A DNA stretch of 64,000 nucleotides from CAZYFH01 sp965249175 (GCA_965249175.1 OZ252227.1:6386001-6450000), one strand, 5' to 3'; positions 46,721-55,949 are shown, numbered from the stretch's first letter. Notes: generated from the sequence alone by a model not told the origin. Made by a program: numbers and translations.

Positions 46721-47317
46721 ATGACCGACAACCGACACATCGATCGAATCGAGGGCACCGCGATCCCCGTTCGTGGGACGAACATCGACACCGATCGGAT
46801 CATCCCCGCGCGCTTTCTGAAGGCGATCACCTTCGAGGGCCTGGGCGCCCACGCGTTCGAGGACGATCGACGGTCGATGCCCGATCATCCCTTCTCGAAC
46901 CCCGCGTTCAGGGGGGCGTCCATCCTGTTCGTCAACGAGAATTTCGGGTCCGGGTCGTCGCGGGAGCACGCGCCGCAAGCACTCAAACGGTGGGGCATCG
47001 GGGCGTGCGTGGGGGAGTCGTTCTCCGAGATCTTTCAGGGCAACGCGCTGTCGATCGGCCTCCCGTGCGCCACCGCATCGACGGGGGAGATTGACGCCCT
47101 GATGACGACGGCCGAACAGGAGCCGTCCACGCCGATGGTGTTCAGCGTGCGTGCCCTCACCATCGACGCCCGAGACCGCACCGTTCGACTCAGCATGCCG
47201 CCCGCCGTGCGCGAATCGCTCCTCGCCGGGCAGTGGGATGCGATGGCGCTGTTGCTCGACCGCTTCGATGACGTGCGCACCGTGGCGGGTACGCTGCCAT
47301 ACGTGACTGGCTTCTAA
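46721..47317 (+). CDS. leuD: 3-Isopropylmalate dehydratase small subunit
   Basis: The 198-residue protein has the swivelling-domain motifs GTNIDTDRIIPARFLK, NFGSGSSREHAPQALKRWGI and FSEIFQGNALSIGLP, with the length expected for LeuD. It forms the heterodimer with LeuC. It is followed 20 bases later by a DinB-like gene, probably on the same transcript. Confidence 0.95.
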   Translation: MTDNRHIDRIEGTAIPVRGTNIDTDRIIPARFLKAITFEGLGAHAFEDDRRSMPDHPFSNPAFRGASILFVNENFGSGSSREHAPQALKRWGIGACVGESFSEIFQGNALSIGLPCATASTGEIDALMTTAEQEPSTPMVFSVRALTIDARDRTVRLSMPPAVRESLLAGQWDAMALLLDRFDDVRTVAGTLPYVTGF

Positions 47318-47337
47318 CCTTAGAACAGGAGACTCCG

Positions 47338-47850
47338 ATGCCGATGACCGACGCGCTGTTGCAGGAGTTCGATCAGGAGATCGCGAGCACGCGGAAGACG
47401 CTGGAACGCGTCCCGGAGGATAAGTTCGATTGGTCGCCACACGAGAAGTCCGGAAAGATGGTCTGGCTCGCCGGACATCTGGCCAACATCCCGCAATGGG
47501 CGACATTGACGGTGAACGAGGACACCCTGGACCTCGCTCCGGGCGGCAAGTCTCTCGGAGTGCCACCCGCACCTTCGACGACGCAAGAGCTCGTCGCCAA
47601 CTTCGATAAGAACGCCGCCGAGGCGCGGTCGGCGATCGCCGGGGCTGCCGACAACGAGCTGGAGAAACCGTGGTCGCTTCTCAACAATGGGAAGACCGTG
47701 ATGACGATGCCGAAGGCGGCGGTCCTCCGCACCTTCGTGATGAACCACATGATTCATCACCGGGCGCAGCTTGGTGTCTATCTCCGACTCAACGACGTCC
47801 CGGTCCCGTCGATCTATGGCACGTCGGCGGACGAAGCGCCAGACTTTTGA
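47338..47850 (+). CDS. DinB-family four-helix-bundle protein
   Basis: The 170-residue protein has the DinB/YfiT metal-binding pattern: WLAGHLANI supplies one His and NHMIHHRAQLGVYL supplies two. DKFDWSPHEKSGKMVWLAGH is typical of the group. Members include thiol S-transferases (bacillithiol, mycothiol) and many of unknown function. AGGAGA precedes the ATG. Its position directly after leuD suggests chance co-transcription rather than a leucine role. Confidence 0.88.
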   Translation: MPMTDALLQEFDQEIASTRKTLERVPEDKFDWSPHEKSGKMVWLAGHLANIPQWATLTVNEDTLDLAPGGKSLGVPPAPSTTQELVANFDKNAAEARSAIAGAADNELEKPWSLLNNGKTVMTMPKAAVLRTFVMNHMIHHRAQLGVYLRLNDVPVPSIYGTSADEAPDF

Positions 47851-47855
47851 TTAGA

Positions 47856-47870
47856 CGGGGCTTCGCCCCG
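47856..47870. terminator. Hairpin between convergent genes
   Basis: CGGGGC-TTC-GCCCCG is a six-base-pair perfect stem with a tight loop, just after the DinB-like stop and before the convergent lysR stop. No long T run follows on either strand, so termination efficiency is uncertain. Confidence 0.55.
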
Positions 47871-47886
47871 AACCCCACGCGGCCGC

Positions 47887-48783
47887 TCACCTCCGTTTCG
47901 CGAGCTCGCGCGCCGCGTCGAGAAACGCCTCGGCGGCGTGTGACATCTCGCCTGACCGGCGATAGACCAGTCGCACGTGGCGCGGCAGTCGTAGCTGCGC
48001 CACCTTCACCGCCGCGAGCTGGCCACGCGCGATCTCCGTCACGGCGCACCGACGTGGCAGGAGCGCCACGCCGAGACCCATCTCGACCGCGCGCTTGATG
48101 CCGTCGAGGCTCGGCAGCCCGATCTGGATGTTGATTGGCGCGTGCCGCTGCTCATACAGGCGCAGTACCCGCTCGCGGGCAGGCGACGCCTCGTTGTGCG
48201 CGATCACAGTCTGGCGGCCCACCTCCTCCATCGTCACCTGCTGGCGCTTGGCGAGCGGGTGCGTGGGGTGTGTCAGCATCGCCAACTCGTCTTCACCGAG
48301 CGAGACCGACTGGAGGCCACGTTCGCGGGGCGCGAACGTGAGCACACCGAAATCGAGCGCGCGGCTGAGCACCTCGCTCGGAATCTGTCGCGCCGACACA
48401 CGACGTGCCTCGACCTGCGCCTTCGGGTGATCCTCCCGAAACCGCTCGATGATAGGGAGCAGGACATGGACGGCGCCCTCGTTGGCGCCGATGAGCACTC
48501 GGCCGCGACGGAGCTCCTGCAGCTCGCGGACCGCGCCCTCCGCCTCGTCCTTCAAACTCGTCAAGCGCCGCGCGTAGTCGAGGAGGAGCTCGCCGGCTTC
48601 GGTCAACCGCCCAGCCTTCGACGACCGATCGAACAGGCGCTCGTTGAGCTCGTCCTCGAGCCGCTTGATGGTCTGGCTGACGGCGGGCTGGGTGCGGTGC
48701 AGCCGCTCGGCGGCCCGCGAGAAGCTCCGCTCGCTCGCGACGGCGAGGAACACCTGAAGCTCGGCGAGATCCACGGTTATCAC
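47887..48783 (-). CDS. LysR-family transcriptional regulator
   Basis: The 298-residue protein has an N-terminal winged helix (ELQVFLAVASERSFSRAAER, LHRTQPAVSQTIKRLEDELN) and a periplasmic-binding-like effector domain (RGRVLIGANEGAVHVLLPII, MGLGVALLPRRCA). The start is GTG at 48783, with a second in-frame GTG at 48774. It is divergent from leuA with a 195-base gap that contains two inverted repeats. It probably controls leuA (and itself), sensing a pathway intermediate; the ligand is an inference. Confidence 0.88.
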   Translation of the reverse strand: MITVDLAELQVFLAVASERSFSRAAERLHRTQPAVSQTIKRLEDELNERLFDRSSKAGRLTEAGELLLDYARRLTSLKDEAEGAVRELQELRRGRVLIGANEGAVHVLLPIIERFREDHPKAQVEARRVSARQIPSEVLSRALDFGVLTFAPRERGLQSVSLGEDELAMLTHPTHPLAKRQQVTMEEVGRQTVIAHNEASPARERVLRLYEQRHAPINIQIGLPSLDGIKRAVEMGLGVALLPRRCAVTEIARGQLAAVKVAQLRLPRHVRLVYRRSGEMSHAAEAFLDAARELAKRR

Positions 48784-48874
48784 CCGCGCAGCGGAACGTC
48801 CGTGTCGCGGGGGCCTTGCTCCGCCCGCTGAACTGGCACAGGAGCGGCCCGGAATGGCGGGGTCGCACCCCGGA

Positions 48875-48915
48875 TTGACTATAACATGAAGTTATGGATA
48901 TGTAATATCTATAAT
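48875..48915 (+). promoter_or_regulatory. leuA promoter region with LysR-type binding sites
   Basis: ATAAC-ATGAA-GTTAT (48881-48895) is a perfect dyad of the T-N11-A kind bound by LysR regulators. A second dyad, GATAT-GTA-ATATC (48897-48909), adjoins it. A perfect TATAAT (48910-48915) follows with no good -35 at 17 bases, as expected for an activator-dependent promoter; TTGACT at 48875 is too far away. The AT-rich block stands out sharply from its GC-rich surroundings. Confidence 0.6.
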
Positions 48916-48978
48916 CTTGACTCGATCGTCAGGGCGCGCCTAAATAGGTGAGAACGCGGGCGACGAGCAGGAGGAGCG

Positions 48979-50157
48979 GTGGCATCGGACACGCTGATCA
49001 TCTTCGACACGACACTGCGCGACGGCGAACAGTCGCCCGGTTTCTCGATGAACACCGACGAGAAGCTGAAACTGGGCCGCCAGCTCGACGCGCTGGGAGT
49101 CGACATCATCGAGGCGGGCTTTCCGATTGCGTCGGATGACGACGCCCATGCCGTCGAGCTGCTCGCGCGCGAGATCCGCAGGCCGGTCATCGCCGCGCTG
49201 GCGCGGTGCAATCCGGCGGATATCGAGCGGGCGGGCGAGTCGATCAGGTCGGCCGCGCGGTCGCGGATTCACACGTTCATTGCCACCTCCGACTTGCACC
49301 TCGAGCGCAAGCTCCGCATCACACGGGAGCAGTGCCTGGAGGCGGTCGTCGCCGGGGTCACACAGGCACGCCAATACACCGACGACGTCGAGTTCTCGGC
49401 GGAGGACGCGACGCGCACCGACATGGATTTTCTGTGCCATGTTGTCGAGCGGGCGATCGAGGTCGGGGCGACGACCATCAACTTGCCCGACACGGTCGGC
49501 TACTGCACGCCGGAAGAGATCGAGGAGTTCTTCACCGAGGTGCGCACGAAGGTGCCGAGCGCCGACACGGTCGTCTTCAGCACGCATTGCCACGATGATC
49601 TCGGCTTGGCCGTTGCCAACTCGCTTGCGGCGATCCGCGCCGGCGTGCGCCAGGTCGAGTGCACCATCAACGGCATCGGGGAGCGCGCCGGCAACGCATC
49701 GCTCGAAGAGATCGTCATGGCGACCCGCGTGAAGCCTGACCGACTGCCGTATCGGACGGCGGTCGAGACCACTGAGCTGCTCCGCACCAGCCAGTTGCTC
49801 GCGGAGCTGACGCATGAGCCGGTGCAGGCGAACAAGGCCATCGTTGGGCGCAACGCGTTCGCCCACGAGGCCGGCATCCACCAGGACGGCGTGATCAAGG
49901 ATCGGCGCACCTACGAGATCATGCGTCCCGAAGACATCGGCGCCGAGTCGACGCTGGTGCTCGGTAAGCACTCCGGCCGTCACGCGGTCAAGAAACGGTG
50001 TGAGGAGCTAGGCTACCAACTGAGCCGCTTCGAGCTCGACCGTGTCTACCGTGAGGTCATCGCGCTCGCGGACCGCCAAAAGGCGGTCGGCGACGGCGAC
50101 ATGGCGGCGATCATCTCCCGCGTGAGTGCCGAGCGCCGCGACACGGGCGCTGCATAG
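48979..50157 (+). CDS. leuA: 2-Isopropylmalate synthase, short form
   Basis: The 392-residue protein starts at GTG (48979) with GGAGGAG upstream. Catalytic TIM barrel motifs are complete: FDTTLRDGEQSPGFSMN, EAGFPIAS, and STHCHDDLGLAVANSLAAI with metal-binding histidines, then NGIGERAGNASLEE. Subdomain I and II helices follow (HEAGIHQDGVIKDRRTYEIM, LGKHSGRHAVKKR). Usual LeuA is about 510 residues and carries a C-terminal dimer domain for leucine feedback inhibition, absent here. The enzyme may be insensitive to leucine; inference from the missing domain. It condenses acetyl-CoA and 2-oxoisovalerate. Confidence 0.92.
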   Translation: MASDTLIIFDTTLRDGEQSPGFSMNTDEKLKLGRQLDALGVDIIEAGFPIASDDDAHAVELLAREIRRPVIAALARCNPADIERAGESIRSAARSRIHTFIATSDLHLERKLRITREQCLEAVVAGVTQARQYTDDVEFSAEDATRTDMDFLCHVVERAIEVGATTINLPDTVGYCTPEEIEEFFTEVRTKVPSADTVVFSTHCHDDLGLAVANSLAAIRAGVRQVECTINGIGERAGNASLEEIVMATRVKPDRLPYRTAVETTELLRTSQLLAELTHEPVQANKAIVGRNAFAHEAGIHQDGVIKDRRTYEIMRPEDIGAESTLVLGKHSGRHAVKKRCEELGYQLSRFELDRVYREVIALADRQKAVGDGDMAAIISRVSAERRDTGAA

Positions 50158-50330
50158 CAGCCCGTGGTGAACGTCCCGCTGTATTCGACCGCCGATGCAT
50201 CCCGTCTCGCGGCGGCGCTCGTCAGTCAAATAGTCCCGGTATTCTCCCTCCTCGCACCTTGCTATGGCCGGGCGCCCTTCGGGTCCAGCGGGGTCTCGGT
50301 GCAACGCGCGACGTTCACGACGGGCTGCTA

Positions 50331-51392
50331 GTGCGCGCGTCCATCGCCCTCCTACCCGGCGACGGGATCGGCCCCGAGGTTGTCGACGCGGCGGCTCTCG
50401 TGCTCGATGCCGTTGCCTCTCGCTTCCACCACACCTTCACACTGACCCGGTGGCCAGTCGGTGCGGCGGCGCTTCGCGCCGGGGACGTCCCGCTGCCGCC
50501 GGCCACGCTCGCGGCATGTCACGCAGCTGACGCCGTCCTGTTCGGCGCGATCGGCGACCCGGAATTCAGCGATGGTCCGCGGGAACGCCGTCCGGAGACC
50601 GCGCTGTTGGATCTGCGCCGTGAGCTGGGGCTGTTCGCCAACCTGCGACCGGCGCGCGTCTGGCCTGGCCTCGAAGGCGGGACATCCCTCCGGTCGGACG
50701 TGGTCGCGGGGCTCGACCTGCTCATTGTGCGTGAGCTGACCGGCGGCATCTACTACGGCACACCGCGCGGCCGCACGGACGACCTGAGCGAGGCGTTCGA
50801 CACCATGCGCTACACCGCGAACGAGGTCGAGCGGATCGCTATCGTGGCGTTCGAGAGCGCGCGCGGTCGTCGGAAGCTCGTCACGTCGGTTGACAAAGCC
50901 AACGTCCTGGAGACGTCGAGGTTGTGGCGCGAGGTGGTCTCCGCGGTCGGTACGCATTACCCCGATGTCCGACTCGAACACCAGCTCGTCGATTCGTGCG
51001 CCATGCTGCTGGTCTCGAACCCGGCGAAGTTCGATGTCCTGCTTGCCGGCAACCTCTTTGGCGACATCCTGTCTGATGAGGCCGGCGCCGTGGTCGGGTC
51101 GCTCGGATTGTTGCCCTCGGCGAGCGTCGGCGGGAAGGGCGGCCTGTTCGAGCCGGTGCACGGGTCCGCACCCGACATCGCGGGCAAGGACATGGCCAAC
51201 CCGGTCGCCGCAATCGCGTCCACCGCGATGCTCCTCCGCCACGCCCTGGGCGCGGAGACGGAGGCGGCGACGATTGAGGCCGCCATCGGCGCCGCGCTGT
51301 CGGCCGGTGTGCGCACCGCCGATCTGGTCTCCGATCGCGCGGAGGCGACGACCTGCAGCGGGATGACGCAGGCGATCCTCGAGCGGTTCTAA
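50331..51392 (+). CDS. leuB: 3-Isopropylmalate dehydrogenase
   Basis: The 353-residue protein starts at GTG (50331; RASIALLPGDGIGPEVVDAA). The decarboxylating dehydrogenase motifs are present: RRELGLFANLRPARVW, IVRELTGGIYYGTPRG, TSVDKANVLETSRLWREVV, NLFGDILSDEAGAV and GLFEPVHGSAPDIAGKDMAN. It oxidises 3-isopropylmalate to 2-oxoisocaproate with NAD. No obvious Shine-Dalgarno sequence is present. The 173 bases between leuA and leuB contain no convincing gene. The start could lie further upstream in the open frame, but the family begins here. Confidence 0.93.
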   Translation: MRASIALLPGDGIGPEVVDAAALVLDAVASRFHHTFTLTRWPVGAAALRAGDVPLPPATLAACHAADAVLFGAIGDPEFSDGPRERRPETALLDLRRELGLFANLRPARVWPGLEGGTSLRSDVVAGLDLLIVRELTGGIYYGTPRGRTDDLSEAFDTMRYTANEVERIAIVAFESARGRRKLVTSVDKANVLETSRLWREVVSAVGTHYPDVRLEHQLVDSCAMLLVSNPAKFDVLLAGNLFGDILSDEAGAVVGSLGLLPSASVGGKGGLFEPVHGSAPDIAGKDMANPVAAIASTAMLLRHALGAETEAATIEAAIGAALSAGVRTADLVSDRAEATTCSGMTQAILERF

Positions 51393-51512
51393 CCCCGGAT
51401 CTCACGCAAGTGAGCTCTGGGGTTAAGCGCTCCGCCACGCGCTGCGCCGGCCGTCTCGATGTAAAATCGATGATCCGCCTCTGCGGACGCCAGCCCTCGA
51501 GGACCATTCAAC

Positions 51513-54500
51513 TTGAGCTCACCCACGTGTTGCGACCCTGGCCTGTCGACCCGCGGTCGAGCCTGGCGTCTGGTCATCATCGTCGTCCTCGGGGCGTGCC
51601 TCGGACTCGCCCCGGTCGTGACTGCGCAGGACAGTAACGGTCGAGGTCCAGCCGCCGAGGCCGGCGCGATTCGCCTGGGCACCGTCGTCATCGCGCCGTT
51701 CGTCAATATCTCCGGCGACCCGTCCGACGGCTGGATTGGTGCGGGCATCGTCGAAACGGTGACCGCCGACCTCGAGGCGATCGAGTCCCTCTCCGTGATC
51801 GGGGGCACCGCGTTCGGCGAGCGGATCGGCACGGGCGACGACCCGGACGGCGACGCCCGGCGCCTCGGGAGCGAGCTCGGGGCGGTCTGGCTCGTCGCGG
51901 GCGGCTTCCAGCGGATCGGCGAGCAGCTGCGCATCACGGCGCGCGTCATCGACGTCGCAAGCGGTGCGGTCGGACCGTCGGTCAAGATCGACGGCGAGAT
52001 CGGCACGCTCTTCGCGCTCCAGGATCAGATTGTCGCCGGGTTGCAGGTGGCCTTCGAATCGGTTGCCGCCGGTGGTGGTCGTGAGCCGGTGGCCCGCGCC
52101 AACGTCGCACCGGTGCCGGCGGCCGGCTCACGCATGCGAGGCGTGCCGAGGACCGGCGGGGCCGGGCCCTTGGTGAATGACAACGGCAGCGGCAACGGCA
52201 ACCGTAGTGCCGCCGCGCCGCGTCGACGCCCCGACGCGGGTCGCGTGGCTGCCGCAGGAGAACGTCGGGCGGCGCCGGTACCCCCTGGTGGATTCGCGCC
52301 ACCGCCGGAGCCAATCGATTCCCTGGCGGCGTTGACGCCGGAGAACATCACGGGTGGCATCGCGATCGGGGATGACGGCCCGCGGCTCGGCGTTGCCGCG
52401 AACGCGGGCATCCTCACCGGCCGGCCGTCCGTGCGCCCGCCACGCGTCCAGGCGGGGCCGGCGATCGACGGCAGGCTGGACGATATCGCGTGGCAGTCGG
52501 CGGTCCGGATCACCGACTTCATCCAGCGCGGTCCGGTCGAGGGTGCGCCCGCCACCGAGGCCACCGACGTCTACATCGCCTATGACAGCCAGAACCTGTA
52601 CTTCGCGTTCCACGCCCACTATTCGGATCCGGGTCTGTTGCGCGCGAACCGGGTCGACCGCGATCAGGCGTTTCTCGATGACTCGATCTCGGTGTACTTT
52701 GATCCCTTTCTCGACCAGCAGCGCGCCTACGTCTTCTCGGTGAACGGCTACGGCGTGCAGATGGACTCGATCATGAACGCGCGCGGCGGCGGCGGATTCG
52801 GCGGCCGTAGCGGCGGCTTTTCTGGTGGCGGCTTCAGTGGCGGGTCCAGCGGCATTCCTCGCGGCGACCGCTCGTGGGACGCGCTCTTCGAGAGCGGCGG
52901 CGAGCTCGTCGCCGACGGGTTCACCGCGGAGATGGCGATCCCGTTCAAGAGCCTCCGCTACCCGCAACGCGACCGAGACACGCCGCACCGCTGGGGATTC
53001 CAGATCGCGCGCAGCATCAGGGGCAAGGACGAGGCGGTCGTCTGGTCGCCCTATTCACGGGAGATCTCCGGCTTCCTGCCGCAGATGGGTGTGCTCGACG
53101 GGATCACGAACCTCTCGACCAGCCGCAACCTCGAGATCCTGCCGACGGTGACCGCGATTCAGTTCGGCTCACTCGACTCCACCGGCCGTTTCGGGGAGAC
53201 CACCGCGCCGGAGGCCGGCGTCAACCTGAAATACGGGATCACCTCGAATCTGACGGCGGACGTTGCCTTCAACCCGGACTTCTCGCAGATCGAATCGGAC
53301 CGGCCGCAGATCGAGGTCAACCAGCGGTTCGCCCTGTTCTTCTCGGAGCTGCGCCCCTTCTTCCTCGAAGGCGCGGAGATCTTCCGGATGTCGGGTCCGG
53401 TCACGCTCGTGCACACCCGCACGATCGTCGACCCGGACTACGGCGGGAAGATCACAGGCAAGGTCGGCAAGACGACCCTTGGCCTGCTCGTGGCGAACGA
53501 CGCCGCGCCAGGCAATGTCGACGACGTGGCCGACCGCTCGTACGGGCAGAGCGCGAACGTCTTTATCGGCCGCGCCCGCTACGACCTCTATTCCGAGTCG
53601 TTTCTCGGGGCCATCTTCACCAACCGCGAGTTCCTCGACAGCCACAGCCGTCTCGGTGGCGTCGACGGCAACTTCCGGCTCTCGCGCACCCAGTCACTCG
53701 GGTTTCGCGCGCTTCAGTCCGACCACCAGGATCTCGACCAGCTTCAGTCGAGCGGCCAGATGTTCGACGTCAACTACCGGATGTCCAGCCGTCACTGGAG
53801 CGCGTTTGTCTCCGGGTACACGCTCTCGCCCGATTTCATGACCGATGTCGGATTCGTGCGCCGCGTCGACCAGAAGCGCGTGTCCAGCAGCCTCTCGTAT
53901 CGCTGGCGCCCGGAGACCTGGGTCCTCAACTGGGGGCCGCGCTTCAACTACTCGCGCAACTGGAACTTCGACGACATTCTCGAGGACGAATCGGCGCGGT
54001 TCGGGCTCCGCGCGTCGTTCGCGAAGAACATCAACATCAACTTCGACGTCCGCCGCGAGATGGAACGCTTCCTCGGCATCAACTTCGACAAGAGCGCCAT
54101 CTCGTTCGGCGGCGGCGTGAACACCAGCCGGAACTACTCGGTCGGCGGGTTCTTCCGCTGGGGCGACGAGGTCCGCTATAGCGAGAACCCGTTTCTCGGG
54201 CGGGGCGGCGGCGGTGGCATCTTCATGACGCTCCGGCCGGTCTCGCGGTTCCAATCGCAGATCAACGTCAACACCAGCCGGTTGATCGACCCTCGGGCGA
54301 CTGACGAGCTCGTCTTCGACGTCAAGATCTTTCGCGCGTTGACGACCTATCAGTTCACCGACCGACTGCTATTCCGCAACATCGCCGAGTACAACACGTT
54401 CCAACGTACCGTCGGACTGAATATGCTGGCCACCTATCGCGTCAATTCCGGCACCGTGTTCTACGTGGGGTACGACGACCACTACCAGCAAGGCAACCTG

Positions 54501-54617
54501 CTGTACGGGGATCGCGACGGCGACGGGATCGCCGACCAGCTCTACCCCGACGATTTGGCATTGCGGCAGACGAATCGGGCCTTCTTCACCAAGCTGCAGT
54601 ACTTGTTCAGGTATTAG
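51513..54617 (+). CDS. Outer-membrane protein: FlgO/TolB-like domain, CBM9 and DUF5916 barrel
   Basis: The 1034-residue protein begins at a TTG (51513) before a signal helix (WRLVIIVVLGACLGLAPVV). Residues 50-180 match the FlgO/TolB-like N-terminal module found beside kinases and cyclases (VVIAPFVNISGDPSDGWIGA, ALQDQIVAGLQVAF). A Pro/Gly/Arg linker follows. Residues 305-520 are a CBM9-like domain (IDGRLDDIAWQSAVRITDFI, FHAHYSDPGLL). From about 540 to the end is a DUF5916 beta barrel ending FTKLQYLFRY. The order is unusual: DUF5916 proteins normally begin with CBM9. It probably sits in the outer membrane and binds polymer; function unknown. Confidence 0.82.
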   Translation: MSSPTCCDPGLSTRGRAWRLVIIVVLGACLGLAPVVTAQDSNGRGPAAEAGAIRLGTVVIAPFVNISGDPSDGWIGAGIVETVTADLEAIESLSVIGGTAFGERIGTGDDPDGDARRLGSELGAVWLVAGGFQRIGEQLRITARVIDVASGAVGPSVKIDGEIGTLFALQDQIVAGLQVAFESVAAGGGREPVARANVAPVPAAGSRMRGVPRTGGAGPLVNDNGSGNGNRSAAAPRRRPDAGRVAAAGERRAAPVPPGGFAPPPEPIDSLAALTPENITGGIAIGDDGPRLGVAANAGILTGRPSVRPPRVQAGPAIDGRLDDIAWQSAVRITDFIQRGPVEGAPATEATDVYIAYDSQNLYFAFHAHYSDPGLLRANRVDRDQAFLDDSISVYFDPFLDQQRAYVFSVNGYGVQMDSIMNARGGGGFGGRSGGFSGGGFSGGSSGIPRGDRSWDALFESGGELVADGFTAEMAIPFKSLRYPQRDRDTPHRWGFQIARSIRGKDEAVVWSPYSREISGFLPQMGVLDGITNLSTSRNLEILPTVTAIQFGSLDSTGRFGETTAPEAGVNLKYGITSNLTADVAFNPDFSQIESDRPQIEVNQRFALFFSELRPFFLEGAEIFRMSGPVTLVHTRTIVDPDYGGKITGKVGKTTLGLLVANDAAPGNVDDVADRSYGQSANVFIGRARYDLYSESFLGAIFTNREFLDSHSRLGGVDGNFRLSRTQSLGFRALQSDHQDLDQLQSSGQMFDVNYRMSSRHWSAFVSGYTLSPDFMTDVGFVRRVDQKRVSSSLSYRWRPETWVLNWGPRFNYSRNWNFDDILEDESARFGLRASFAKNININFDVRREMERFLGINFDKSAISFGGGVNTSRNYSVGGFFRWGDEVRYSENPFLGRGGGGGIFMTLRPVSRFQSQINVNTSRLIDPRATDELVFDVKIFRALTTYQFTDRLLFRNIAEYNTFQRTVGLNMLATYRVNSGTVFYVGYDDHYQQGNLLYGDRDGDGIADQLYPDDLALRQTNRAFFTKLQYLFRY

Positions 54618-54658
54618 GCGGGAGTCGGCACGGGGCGAGCACCAGGGACAGGATCACG

Positions 54659-55792
54659 ATGAACATCAAGCGACTAGTGGGTGTGTGTGCTGTGATCGCG
54701 GTGGCCGCCGGCGCGGCCGCGCAGGAAGAGCGCGGTGCGCCGCAGCTCGACAAGCTCACCCTGCCCGACGGGTTCGCCATCGAGGTCTTCGCCGCCGACG
54801 TCCCCAACGCCCGACAGATGTCGCTCAGCCCGGCGGGCACGTTGTTCGTGAGCACGCGGCGCGCCGGCAACGTCTACGCGGTCGTCGATGCCGACGGCGA
54901 CCACACGGCTGACCAGGTCCACACCCTCGACAGCGGTCTGACGATGCCGAACGGCGTGGCGTTTCACGAGGGGTCGCTCTACGTGGCAGAGGTCAATCGC
55001 ATCCTTCGGTACGACGACATCGAGTCGCGGCTGACGCGCCCCCCGGATCCGGTCGTGGTCAACGACACCTTTCCCACCGAGCGGGCGCACGGGTGGAAGT
55101 TCATCAGGATTGGGCCGGACGGTCGGCTCTATGTCCCGGTCGGGGCGCCGTGCAACATCTGCGACAGAACCGAGGAAGACGCGCGCTTTGCCACCATCGT
55201 CAGCATGAACCCCGACGGCAGCGATCTCGAGATCTACGCGCGCGGCGTCCGGAACACGGTCGGCTTCGACTGGCACCCCGAGACCCGCGAGCTCTGGTTC
55301 ACGAACAACGGACGCGACATGCTTGGTGACACGCGGCCGGCCGACACGCTGAACCACGCACCGGAAGCTGGTCTGCATTTCGGGTTTCCGTTCTGTCACC
55401 AGGGCGACATCCAGGACCCTGAGTTCACCGCGCGGTCGTGCGGAGAGTTCCACCCTCCGGCGCGCAGGCTCGGTCCGCACGTGGCGTCGCTCGGGATGCG
55501 CTTCTATACCGGGTCGATGTTCCCCGCCCGGTATCGGAATCAGATCTTCATTGCCGAGCATGGCTCCTGGAATCGGACACCCGAGGCCGGGCATACCGGT
55601 TACCGGCTGACAGTCGCGCGTCTTGGCGCGGCCGGGCAGGTCACCGGCTACGACGTCTTTGCCGAAGGGTGGCTGGAGGCGAACAACGAGGCATGGGGCC
55701 GACCGGTCGATGTGCTCGTGATGCCCGACGGCGCGCTACTCGTCTCCGATGACACGGCAGGCGCGATATATCGCATTACCTACTTGGAGTAG
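54659..55792 (+). CDS. Soluble PQQ-type sugar dehydrogenase-like protein
   Basis: The 377-residue exported protein has a signal peptide ending GAAAQE, then a six-bladed beta propeller like soluble aldose/L-sorbosone dehydrogenases (LPDGFAIEVFAADVPNARQM, ERAHGWKFIRIGPDGRLYVP, FDWHPETRELWFTNNGRDML, FIAEHGSWNRTPEAGHTGYR). The GSWNRT-type segment and histidines near DWH and EHG are typical of PQQ-binding sites of this fold. The substrate is unknown. It lies 41 bases after the DUF5916 gene on the same strand and may share its transcript. Confidence 0.83.
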   Translation: MNIKRLVGVCAVIAVAAGAAAQEERGAPQLDKLTLPDGFAIEVFAADVPNARQMSLSPAGTLFVSTRRAGNVYAVVDADGDHTADQVHTLDSGLTMPNGVAFHEGSLYVAEVNRILRYDDIESRLTRPPDPVVVNDTFPTERAHGWKFIRIGPDGRLYVPVGAPCNICDRTEEDARFATIVSMNPDGSDLEIYARGVRNTVGFDWHPETRELWFTNNGRDMLGDTRPADTLNHAPEAGLHFGFPFCHQGDIQDPEFTARSCGEFHPPARRLGPHVASLGMRFYTGSMFPARYRNQIFIAEHGSWNRTPEAGHTGYRLTVARLGAAGQVTGYDVFAEGWLEANNEAWGRPVDVLVMPDGALLVSDDTAGAIYRITYLE

Positions 55793-55801
55793 TGAGGGGT
55801 T

Positions 55802-55828
55802 GCCACCGGCCCGGACGGGCCCGTGGCG
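55802..55828 (+). terminator. GC-rich hairpin after the sugar dehydrogenase-like gene
   Basis: GCCACCGGCCCG pairs with CGGGCCCGTGGC around a short loop, with one mismatch. It begins about 10 bases after the stop codon, a likely transcript end, though no T-tract follows. It directly precedes the longer inverted repeat at 55835-55949. Confidence 0.5.
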
Positions 55829-55834
55829 TGAGTA

Positions 55835-55949
55835 GCGGGCCGGCGCATATCCCGCCAGAAACCGCTACGCCTCGGGCACGTCGTGCCGCTGTCAGGGGCG
55901 GCGGTGCTTCGGCTTCGGACGGTTTCTTGCGGGATATGCGCCGACCCGC
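55835..55949. repeat. 30-base inverted repeat with structured spacer
   Basis: The left arm (55835-55864, starting GCGGGCCGGCGCATATCCCG) and right arm (55920-55949) are complementary at 28 of 30 positions. The 55-base spacer contains a further hairpin GGCAC-GTC-GTGCC. No gene is visible. The structure is far longer than an ordinary terminator and could be a mobile-element end pair, a small structured RNA, or a MITE-like insertion. Confidence 0.75.

Noticed and set aside
50158..50330. Longer LeuB start or a small gene between leuA and leuB
   Set aside because: The frame is open upstream of 50331 but the extra residues do not match LeuB, and no other gene signal is present.
55835..55949. Another attC site
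   Set aside because: The arms are much longer than in attC, and the RYYYAAC/GTTRRRY boxes are missing.
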